From the NCBI GenBank assembly GCA_904502015.1, contig CAJGEA010000068.1:1-9168 (forward strand): DNA of 9,168 nucleotides, in the 5' to 3' direction. Position numbers and translations under genes: made by a program. The notes below the pieces were generated by a model. It was not told the DNA's origin. It worked only from the letters and a program-made list of their open reading frames with translations, and did no database searches. This DNA comes from an uncultured Clostridia bacterium. Lineage in GTDB: Bacteria; Bacillota; Clostridia; Oscillospirales; CAG-272. Below, piece after piece: positions 1 to 5,615 of this stretch (positions are counted from its first letter, which is position 1; every line of letters starts with the position of its first letter).

Positions 1-13
1 AACGCCCCTACAC
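1..13. repeat. Possible end of a second palindromic repeat, cut by the window edge
   Basis: Positions 3-12 (CGCCCCTACA) are the exact reverse complement of 65-74, the left end of the palindromic repeat at 63-120. This is either the right end of another copy lying mostly outside the window or a partner arm that extends the neighbouring hairpin. The short length makes it weak on its own. Confidence 0.4.
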
Positions 14-62
14 CCTTAAACCAAAGAATATCTATACCCGATAAGGAATATTGCTGTTTTAC

Positions 63-120
63 CTGTAGGGGCGCCCCTGTGTGGGCGCCCATGGGAGGCC
101 ACATAGGGCCTCCCCTACAG
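63..120. repeat. 58-bp imperfect palindromic repeat
   Basis: The element starts with CTGTAGGGG and ends with CCCCTACAG. The whole 58 bp is a near-palindrome: its reverse complement matches it along most of its length, with differences concentrated where one arm reads CGCCC and the other GGCCT. It could fold into a long GC-rich hairpin. It lies about 150 bp upstream of the first gene, with AT-rich sequence between. Similar palindromes are common intergenic repeats in gut Firmicutes, in the REP/MITE-like class. That it is dispersed in this genome is inference, supported only by the matching arm at 3-12. From 121 to 274 I see no convincing promoter. Confidence 0.7.
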
Positions 121-274
121 CGGCTAAATAAACACCCCGATAAACCCCAATTTAAAAAATTGTTCAAAAAATGGAATGGATACGGTGTCGTTACGCTGAC
201 CATACTATGTGTATCCAAAAATTTGCGAAAGGGATTCCCGGCGGGAGCTATCACGTCGGGATCGGGTACACGCT

Positions 275-739
275 ATGTCTACCGCATCCACCAAATCCCC
301 TGTCGTGACCATGACGGAACAGCTCTACAAGAACGTATCCATGGGCAACGATGCCATCCTGCACCTGCTCCCCCGCGTGAGCGACGGCACTCCTGGCGGT
401 CGCATCAAGACCAACATGACCGCCACGCTCTGCTATTACGAAAAACTCTCCTCCAAGCTTCAATCCATTCTCGCCGATCACGGCGAGGAAGCCCAAGAGG
501 AAGGCATGATGGCCAAAATGGGCGCCCGCATGGGCATCATCATGAACACCGCTATGGACTCCACCGACAGCCACATCGCCCAGATGCTCATCGAGGGCGC
601 CACCATGTCGGTCACCGAAAATACCAAGCTCATCCACGAGTACGAGAACGACCCCGATTGCGCCGAGGTCGTCAGCCTCGCCCGCTCCCTCGTAGAATTC
701 GAGGAACGACACATCGAGGCTCTGAAGCAGTATTTGTAA
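275..739 (+). CDS. Small all-helical protein, ferritin-like four-helix-bundle candidate
   Basis: This encodes a 154-residue protein without signal peptide or membrane segment. It is almost entirely helix-forming and charged, consistent with a four-helix bundle. Conserved-looking patches are the Met-rich stretch GMMAKMGARMGIIMNT, then DSTDSHIAQMLIEGA, and the ending FEERHIEALKQYL. The last contains an E-E-R-H pattern resembling a ferritin-like metal ligand pair, and SHIAQM may supply another ligand. I recognise it as a type common in Clostridia with no established function; a ferritin-like or DUF2383-like relationship is inference. The ATG at 275 is preferred over GTG at 209 because the 22 extra residues are arginine-rich and unlike a helical bundle, but no clear ribosome binding site decides it; ATG at 311 is a third option. 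Codon use is GC-rich at third positions, supporting a real gene. It is followed directly by repeat copy A. Confidence 0.75.
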   Translation: MSTASTKSPVVTMTEQLYKNVSMGNDAILHLLPRVSDGTPGGRIKTNMTATLCYYEKLSSKLQSILADHGEEAQEEGMMAKMGARMGIIMNTAMDSTDSHIAQMLIEGATMSVTENTKLIHEYENDPDCAEVVSLARSLVEFEERHIEALKQYL

Positions 740-749
740 GGGACGAATA

Positions 750-903
750 TTGTGGGGTTTCACCCCCCACCCCACCAAACTTTTCTTGAAAGAAAAGTTT
801 GGATCAAAAGAACTTTAATAAGAAAATTTTTATTAAGGTTTTTAGGAATCCAAAACCCTTTTTTTAAAAAGGGTTTTGGCGGGGTGCGGGGCAGAGCCCC
901 GTA
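750..903. repeat. Modular hairpin repeat, copy A (about 155 bp)
   Basis: This symmetric element has, from each end inward, a GC-rich small hairpin, a CACCCC spacer, a strong AT-rich hairpin and a shared AT-rich core. The left hairpin pairs 775-787 with 790-802 (13 bp, perfect). The right hairpin pairs 850-863 with 866-879 (14 bp, perfect). The outer small hairpins are GGGGTTTCACCCC on the left and GGGGCAGAGCCCC on the right, so the element ends are inverted versions of each other. The core at about 813-837 is itself an imperfect inverted repeat. No coding capacity is visible. The 775-802 hairpin could end transcription of the upstream gene, although no long T-run follows. Copies B and C share its design. 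Confidence 0.75.
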
Positions 904-909
904 GAACAT

Positions 910-914
910 GGAGG
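910..914 (+). promoter_or_regulatory. Ribosome binding site fixing the start of the TSUP gene
   Basis: GGAGG lies 6 nt before ATG 921 and decides this start over an upstream in-frame ATG at 876, which lies inside repeat copy A. No separate promoter fits between the repeat and this site. Confidence 0.75.
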
Positions 915-920
915 TATCGT

Positions 921-1325
921 ATGACGGCTATAGCGGCATTGGTAGCGGCGGCACTGGCGGGGCTGGGGGTTGGAAGCGCGGGGATCTTCGTGCTGTATCT
1001 GACCTTCATCGCGGGGTACAGCCAGCCCGAGGCGCAGGGGGCGAACCTGTTGTTTTTCCTTTTGTCGGCAGGGAGCGCCCTAATCTTCCACGCGAAGCGG
1101 CGCAATATCCCGTGGCGGGCGGTTTGCCTGATGGTGCTCGCGGCCGTACCGGGCGCGGTGATTGGCACGTGGCTGCTCCAACGGCTGGACGCCGACGTGG
1201 TGCGTCGCCTGTTCGGCGGCATGCTCATCGTAGCAGGCGCGCTGTCCCTGCGGGCCGGGAGAACGGGAGAACGACCGGGGGAACTTCTTGCAAGAAGTTC
1301 CCCCGAACCCCCTCAAGAACCTTAA
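921..1325 (+). CDS. Half-size TauE/SafE (TSUP) family membrane protein with repeat-encoded tail
   Basis: This encodes a 134-residue hydrophobic protein. Segments near residues 3-31, 40-57, 66-87 and 96-112 look membrane-spanning. The GLGVGSAG turn after the first helix and the AQGANLLFF stretch are typical of one repeat of the TauE/SafE (sulfite exporter, TSUP) family. Full-length members are about 250 residues with two such repeats. Clostridia often encode the halves as separate genes, but no second half is visible here. The substrate is unknown; family members export sulfite, sulfoacetate or related organic anions. The natural protein probably ended near residue 113-118. Residues 120-134 (GELLARSSPEPPQEP) and the stop codon are encoded by repeat copy B, so the tail is a by-product of the repeat. 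Repeats flank the gene on both sides, and it may be co-transcribed with the upstream gene. Confidence 0.8.
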   Translation: MTAIAALVAAALAGLGVGSAGIFVLYLTFIAGYSQPEAQGANLLFFLLSAGSALIFHAKRRNIPWRAVCLMVLAAVPGAVIGTWLLQRLDADVVRRLFGGMLIVAGALSLRAGRTGERPGELLARSSPEPPQEP

Positions 1326-1492
1326 AAAATTATGTTTAAAAAATTTGTCCAATATATGTTTTTGAAGTTTTAGGAAGTCCAGAAAACCCTCGCGATATTT
1401 GCCGAAGGCAAATTCGCCCCGAGCGCAGCGCGCGAGGAAGCTTTCAAGAAAAGTTTTGGTGGGGAGCAGGGGCAAAGCCCCTGCTCCCCACC
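1277..1492. repeat. Modular hairpin repeat, copy B (about 216 bp)
   Basis: The left end is a perfect 28-bp palindrome (1277-1290 with 1291-1304) followed by CGAACCCCCTCAAGAACC and an AT-rich core. The right end is AAGAAAAGTTTTGG joined to a perfect 16-bp stem with an AAA loop (1458-1473 with 1477-1492). Between core and right end sits an extra GC-rich module with nested arms: CCTCGCG 1388-1394 pairs with CGCGAGG 1431-1437, and inside it TTTGCC 1398-1403 pairs with GGCAAA 1407-1412. Bases 1279-1323 are identical to the reverse complement of 9124-9168 in copy C. The copy overlaps the 3' end of the TSUP gene and supplies its stop codon. Confidence 0.8.
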
Positions 1493-1504
1493 TCTCCCCC
1501 GCTC

Positions 1505-1564
1505 GCAACGCAAAACGCCCCAAGGCCATAGGCCTTGGGGCGTTTTGTTCATAGACTGCGTTGC
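1505..1564. terminator. Strong bidirectional terminator between convergent transcripts
   Basis: A perfect 16-bp stem (1512-1527 with 1531-1546, loop ATA) ends in TTTT on both strands, so it can act as an intrinsic terminator for the + strand genes on its left and for the opp operon arriving on the - strand. An outer pair of arms, GCAACGCA 1505-1512 and TGCGTTGC 1557-1564, adds a second nested inverted repeat. The stretch 1565-1641, between this and the oppA stop codon, holds nothing else I can identify. Confidence 0.85.
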
Positions 1565-1641
1565 AGGCTATGATTCTCACGCTATTCGACAATCAATGTG
1601 CAATGGGGTCGAACCACGCAAGTTATCGGAATAGTCCGAAA

Positions 1642-3426
1642 TTACTTGTAGTACTTAGCCAGAACAGCCTTAGCTGCAGCCACGTTAGCCTCGAAGGCCT
1701 CCTCGCTGACGTCATAGTAACCGTCGAAGGCGTCGGTGGTGCTGTTGGCGGTCTTGTAGAACTCAGTACCGTCGGGGTTGGTCATACCCATAGCAACGAA
1801 GGAGGAAGCGGGAACCTGACCGCCCTGAGCAACCTCTTCAACGATGTAGTTACGGTCGAAGAGCAGACCAATGGCGTTACGGATCTCCTGCTGAGCCTTC
1901 TCTGCCTCAACACCGGTCAGGGTGCTGTCAGCGGGGAGGATCTTCTCGTTGACGTTCCAGCAAACGTAGTAGGTACCGATCTGGCCGGCTACTACGAAGG
2001 AGTCAGCGTAGTCCTTCTTCAGGTTTGCGATCTCGTTGGTGGGAACGTCGTCGATGAGCTTCCAAGAGCCGTTCTTGAAGTTGGTCAGCATGTTGTTGGC
2101 ATCATCGGAGAGGTAGCAGTTCAGAGTCTCCAGAGTGATGTCAGCAGCACCGTGGTAGCCGGCGTTCTTGGTCAGAGTGATCTTGCTGTTGTGCTCCCAA
2201 GCGGTCATGGTGTAGGGACCGTTGCAAACGTAGGTGGAGGGATCGGTTGCCCAAGCCTCGTTAGCTACGGTTGCCTGGTGTACGGGGTAGTAGGTGGGGA
2301 ATGCCAGCAGCTCGTTCCAGTAAGCTACGTCGGTAGCAAGGGTAACAACGAGGGTCTTCTCGTCGGTAGCCTCAACGGCCAGAGTAGCGCCCTCCTTGCC
2401 CTCAGCAACGTCAGCGTAGCCCTTAACAACCTCGAACATGTAGCCATAGTCAGCACCCAGCTCAGCGGATGCAGCGCGGTTCCAAGCGAATACGAAGTCA
2501 GCGGCGGTCAGAGCCTCACCGTTGCTCCACTTCAGATCATCCTTCAGGGTGTAGGTGTAGGTGATGGTGCCATCCTCGTTCTTAACGCCTGCGGGCAGTT
2601 CGGTAGCGAGGTCGGGAACGATAACCATCTTACCCTCGGAATCCTGGGTCCACTTAGCCAGACCGGAGAACAGGTGAGCCAGCATGGTGGCGCCGTCAAC
2701 GGCAGAGTTCAGAGCGGGATCCAGAGTACCGGGCTCGGAAGCCAGGCAAACGTCCAGGGTGGTGAAGTTCTTCACGTTCATGAAGTACTTGTAGCCCAGA
2801 GGGTTGGAGAAGAAGCCCTGGATGGAGGGATCGATCATGTACAGATCGGTGTAGAAGTACAGAGGAACGATGCAGCCGGTGGACATCAGGATGTCCTCAG
2901 CCATGTGCATCATCTCGTAGCGCTTATCATTGTCGGTGCAGGCCTTGATGGTGGAGATCAGCACGTCGTAGGTCTCAGCCCAAGTGCCGTTCTCAACCTT
3001 GATGTCGTAGCCCAGACCGGTCAGGTCGAGGTTGTACATCTTCAGGTTTGCGTGGTCGCCCTTACCGAACTGAACGTCATTGTTACCGGATGCGGAAGTC
3101 CACATATCCAGGAAGCAGATGGGATCGTTGTAGTCAGCGAGCCAGCCATTACGAGCGATGGAGTAGTCACCGTTCTTACGGGTCTCCAGGAAGGTACCCC
3201 ACTCCTGGTTCTCCAGGTTCATGGTAATACCAACGTTTGCAAGAGCAGCCTGCAGGTACTCACCGATAGCCTTGTGGCCCTCGGAGGTGTTGTAGAGATA
3301 GGTCATCGTGGGGAAATTGGAGATCTTGCCGTCGTTCTTGCTGTCGTTGTTGTCGGTCTTCTTATCGCAAGCGAACAAGCTCATCAACATGATAGCCGCA
3401 AGAACCAGTGCGAGAAACTTTTTCAT
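1642..3426 (-). CDS. oppA: Circularly permuted OppA: oligopeptide-binding lipoprotein (SBP family 5)
   Basis: This 594-residue surface lipoprotein captures peptides for the Opp transporter. The signal peptide is residues 1-19, with lipobox LFAC and acylated Cys20, followed by a hydrophilic linker to about 34. The domain order is abnormal. Residues 35-220 match the C-terminal third of OppA: TMTYLYNTSEGHK, then LENQEWGTFLETR, then ARNGWLADYNDP with Trp95 and Asp98 (the equivalent of Asp419 that binds the peptide N-terminus in enteric OppA), ending GYKYFMNVKN like the family's natural C-terminus. Residues 221-594 then match the usual mature N-terminus onward: FTTLDVCLASEPGTLDP, WSNGEALTAADFVFAW, TYVCNGPYTMTAW, LLFDRNYIVEEV, ending in the helix EANVAAAKAVLAKYYK that normally precedes the first segment. 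No family motif appears lost. AGGA at 3437-3440 supports the start. It is the last gene of the operon and perhaps also has its own promoter. Confidence 0.93.
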   Translation of the reverse strand: MKKFLALVLAAIMLMSLFACDKKTDNNDSKNDGKISNFPTMTYLYNTSEGHKAIGEYLQAALANVGITMNLENQEWGTFLETRKNGDYSIARNGWLADYNDPICFLDMWTSASGNNDVQFGKGDHANLKMYNLDLTGLGYDIKVENGTWAETYDVLISTIKACTDNDKRYEMMHMAEDILMSTGCIVPLYFYTDLYMIDPSIQGFFSNPLGYKYFMNVKNFTTLDVCLASEPGTLDPALNSAVDGATMLAHLFSGLAKWTQDSEGKMVIVPDLATELPAGVKNEDGTITYTYTLKDDLKWSNGEALTAADFVFAWNRAASAELGADYGYMFEVVKGYADVAEGKEGATLAVEATDEKTLVVTLATDVAYWNELLAFPTYYPVHQATVANEAWATDPSTYVCNGPYTMTAWEHNSKITLTKNAGYHGAADITLETLNCYLSDDANNMLTNFKNGSWKLIDDVPTNEIANLKKDYADSFVVAGQIGTYYVCWNVNEKILPADSTLTGVEAEKAQQEIRNAIGLLFDRNYIVEEVAQGGQVPASSFVAMGMTNPDGTEFYKTANSTTDAFDGYYDVSEEAFEANVAAAKAVLAKYYK

Positions 3427-3436
3427 GTCTTTTCTT

Positions 3437-3463
3437 TCCTTTCAAAATTTGTGATTTATCATA
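3437..3463 (-). promoter_or_regulatory. oppA ribosome binding site and possible internal promoter
   Basis: AGGA at 3437-3440 sits 10 nt before the oppA ATG. A TATGAT hexamer, read on the - strand at 3458-3463, could be a -10 box giving a leader of about 25 nt. The matching -35 region (TGTGCA, 17 bp upstream) is poor. A private promoter would let the binding protein outnumber the membrane subunits, as is usual for such transporters, but the sequence support is modest. Confidence 0.35.
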
Positions 3464-3467
3464 GTTT

Positions 3468-3498
3468 TCCCGAGAAGTATTGCACACCATCCCGAGAA
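3468..3498. repeat. Direct repeat TCCCGAGAA x2, 22 bp apart, upstream of oppA
   Basis: Two identical 9-mers (3468-3476 and 3490-3498, + strand reading) begin 22 bp apart, about two helical turns. They flank and overlap the spacer of the possible oppA promoter in the 116-bp oppF-oppA gap. The phase and position suit binding of a dimeric regulator, but with two short copies this could be chance. Confidence 0.4.
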
Positions 3499-3542
3499 AG
3501 CTGTGAACGAAATAAAGGGGGTGCGCCTTGCCGCGCGAGGGA

Positions 3543-4565
3543 TTAGTTCACATCCTCGGCATGGTGGCAGGCGACGAAGTGGCCCTTGGACAGCTCACGG
3601 AACTCAGGCATAGACTCGGCGCACGCGTCCGTTGCATGGGGGCAACGGGTGCGGAAGGGGCAACCCGAGGGAGCATTCAGGGGGCTGGGGATATCGCCCT
3701 CCAGCGCGATACGGCGGTTGGCGCGCGCGACCACGGGATCGGGCACGGGCACGGCGGACATCAGCGCCTTGGAGTAGGGGTGCAGGGGGTGGTTGTAGAT
3801 CTCGTCGGCGTCAGCCAGCTCGACCATCTTACCCAGATACATGACCGCGATGCGGTTACTGATGTGGCGGACGACGAGAAGGTCGTGTGCGATGAAGAGG
3901 TAGGACAGGCCGAGTCGATCCTGCAGCTCGTCAAACATATTGATGACCTGCGCCTGAATGGACACGTCCAGCGCCGACACAGGCTCGTCGCAAACGATGA
4001 AATCGGGGTTGATGGCCAGTGCTCTGGCGATACCGATACGCTGACGCTGACCGCCCGAGAACTCGTGCGCGTAGCGCGCGGCGTGCTCGCTGTTCAGTCC
4101 GACGCTGCCCATCAGCTCGAGGATGCGCTCCTCGCGCTCCTTGCGGCTTTGGTACATCTTGTGGATGTCCAGAGGCTCACCGATGATGTCCGACACCGTC
4201 ATACGGGGGTTGAGGGAGGAGTAGGGATCCTGGAAGACCATAGCGGCCTTCTTGCGGAAGGCCTTGACCTCCTGCGGAGTTCTGACCTCCTGCCCTTGGT
4301 AGAAGATCTGCCCCGCGGTGGGCTTGTAAAGGTGGAGCAGGGTGCGTCCTACCGTGGTCTTACCGCAACCCGACTCGCCGACAAGGCCCAGCGTTTCGCC
4401 CTTCCTGATGGAGAAGGAAACGCCGTCCACCGCCTTGAGGGGCTTGGTCTTGAAGCCGCCTACGTTGATGTTGAAATACTGCTTGAGGTCGCGAACCTCG
4501 ATCAGCGGGGTGTCCGCACCCGAAGTGGCGGCGGTATTGAGGTTCTTTTCTTTCAGATCACTCAT
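3543..4565 (-). CDS. oppF: OppF: oligopeptide ABC transporter ATPase
   Basis: This 340-residue cytoplasmic ATPase is one of the two nucleotide-binding subunits that power peptide import. In order it has Walker A GESGCGKT (63-70), Q-loop Gln112 in VFQDPYSSLNP, signature SGGQRQR (170-176), Walker B IVCDEP with catalytic Glu194, the D-loop in SALD, and switch His227. The C-terminal oligopeptide/dipeptide-transporter extension carries Cys302, Cys308, Cys315 and Cys333 (spacing C-x5-C-x6-C-x17-C). This motif is reported to hold a [4Fe-4S] cluster in related Opp/Dpp ATPases. The order after oppD and the PYSSLNPRMTV stretch fit OppF rather than OppD. The start codon overlaps the oppD stop by 8 bp, and GGAGG at 4575-4579 lies 9 nt upstream, implying translational coupling. 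Confidence 0.95.
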   Translation of the reverse strand: MSDLKEKNLNTAATSGADTPLIEVRDLKQYFNINVGGFKTKPLKAVDGVSFSIRKGETLGLVGESGCGKTTVGRTLLHLYKPTAGQIFYQGQEVRTPQEVKAFRKKAAMVFQDPYSSLNPRMTVSDIIGEPLDIHKMYQSRKEREERILELMGSVGLNSEHAARYAHEFSGGQRQRIGIARALAINPDFIVCDEPVSALDVSIQAQVINMFDELQDRLGLSYLFIAHDLLVVRHISNRIAVMYLGKMVELADADEIYNHPLHPYSKALMSAVPVPDPVVARANRRIALEGDIPSPLNAPSGCPFRTRCPHATDACAESMPEFRELSKGHFVACHHAEDVN

Positions 4566-5598
4566 GTGCCTCGCCCTCCGTTTCCTTGTTATCCGTTCCC
4601 GCGCACAGCTCCATAGAGCCGTCTTCCACGCCCATCTTGACGTTCATCCAGCAGGTCGCACGGTGATTTTCGTTAATATCCATCGGCTCGGCACACTGGT
4701 GCAGGCAAATCTTCATGGCCGCGTCGCAACGGGGCGCGAAGGGACAGCCTGCGGGCATATTGAGCAGGTCGATGGGGGTACCCGTGATGGGCTGCAGGGG
4801 GGAGCCGTCGCTGTCCACCGTGGGGATGGAGCGCATCAGACCCTTGGTGTACTCGTGGCGGGGGTTGTAGAAGATCTCGTCGGCCGTTCCCTGCTCGCAG
4901 ATGGAGCCTGCGTACATGACGATGACCTCGTCGCACATCTGGGCCACGACGCCGAGGTCGTGGGTGATCATGATGATGGCCATGCCCAGCTCCCTTTGCA
5001 GAGAGCCCATGAGCTCCAGGATCTGTGCCTGGATGGTCACGTCGAGCGCCGTGGTGGGCTCGTCGGCAATGAGGATATCGGGCTCGCAGGCGAGCGCCAT
5101 CGCAATGACGATACGCTGACGCATACCGCCCGAAAACTCGAACGGATACTGCTTCATGCGCTTCTCGGGCTCGTTGATATTGACGAGTCGGAGCATTTCC
5201 ACAGCGCGCTCGTACGCCTGCTTCTTGTTACGGTTGGTGTGAAGAAGAATGGCCTCGGTCAGCTGATGACCGATGGTGTAGGTGGGGTTGAGCGAGGTCA
5301 TGGGGTCCTGGAAAATGATGGACACCTTGTTGCCACGCACCTTACGCATCACGCGCTCGCCCGCGCCCACCAGCTCCTGCCCGTCCAGCTTGATGGAGGA
5401 ATCGGGGTGGATGACAGCGGTGTTTGCGAGGATCTGCATGATGGAGTACGCCGTGACCGACTTACCCGAGCCCGACTCGCCCACGATACCGAGGACCTTG
5501 CCGTGCTCCAGGTTAAAGGACACGCCGTTGACTGCCTTGACTTCACCTGCGTGGGTAAAGAAGGAGGTGCGCAGGTTTCTAACTTCTAATAAAGCCAT
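4558..5598 (-). CDS. oppD: OppD: oligopeptide ABC transporter ATPase
   Basis: This 346-residue ATPase is the partner of OppF in the asymmetric nucleotide-binding pair under the OppB-OppC channel. It has Walker A GESGSGKS (40-47), Q-loop Gln97 in IIFQDPMTSLNP, signature SGGMRQR (156-162, the SGGM form usual in OppD/DppD), Walker B ILIADEP with Glu180, and switch His213 in ITHDLG. The C-terminal extension carries Cys285, Cys291, Cys298 and Cys316 with the same x5-x6-x17 spacing as OppF, plus an extra Cys302. The tail after residue 320 is acidic and variable. The start is supported by AGGAG within 5605-5610, seven nt upstream; this site lies between the oppC stop and the oppD ATG. Confidence 0.95.
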   Translation of the reverse strand: MALLEVRNLRTSFFTHAGEVKAVNGVSFNLEHGKVLGIVGESGSGKSVTAYSIMQILANTAVIHPDSSIKLDGQELVGAGERVMRKVRGNKVSIIFQDPMTSLNPTYTIGHQLTEAILLHTNRNKKQAYERAVEMLRLVNINEPEKRMKQYPFEFSGGMRQRIVIAMALACEPDILIADEPTTALDVTIQAQILELMGSLQRELGMAIIMITHDLGVVAQMCDEVIVMYAGSICEQGTADEIFYNPRHEYTKGLMRSIPTVDSDGSPLQPITGTPIDLLNMPAGCPFAPRCDAAMKICLHQCAEPMDINENHRATCWMNVKMGVEDGSMELCAGTDNKETEGEAHE

Positions 5599-5615
5599 AG
5601 AGCAACTCCTTTATT

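Noticed and set aside
209..274. Upstream GTG start for the ferritin-like protein
   Set aside because: The added 22 residues are arginine-rich and unlike the helical protein, and no ribosome binding site precedes the GTG.
750..1492. CRISPR-like array from the repeated hairpins
   Set aside because: Copies are few, long, of unequal size and inverted, with no regular spacers and no cas genes.
1565..1641. Possible tRNA on the - strand because of a GGTTCGACCC stretch
   Set aside because: Only a three-pair T-arm can be drawn; no acceptor stem, D-arm or anticodon arm pairs.
1643..2794. 9-bp identity TACTTGTAG at the oppA 3' end (1643-1651) and near the permutation join (2786-2794) as a recombination footprint
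   Set aside because: Both copies encode Lys/Tyr-rich ends of OppA segments, and a 9-mer match is easily chance; too weak to support a mechanism.
1642..3426. Permuted oppA as a simple assembly error
   Set aside because: Three breakpoints would all have to fall in loops and keep the frame, the lipobox and a proper stop. This is unlikely, but long reads are still the deciding test.
1561..3546. A 661-codon open frame on the + strand opposite oppA
   Set aside because: It mirrors oppA codon use; its translation is Val/Gly/Leu-rich without recognisable motifs, and it spans the oppA signal peptide and the real terminator side. Similar + strand frames opposite oppF, oppD and oppC are also shadows.
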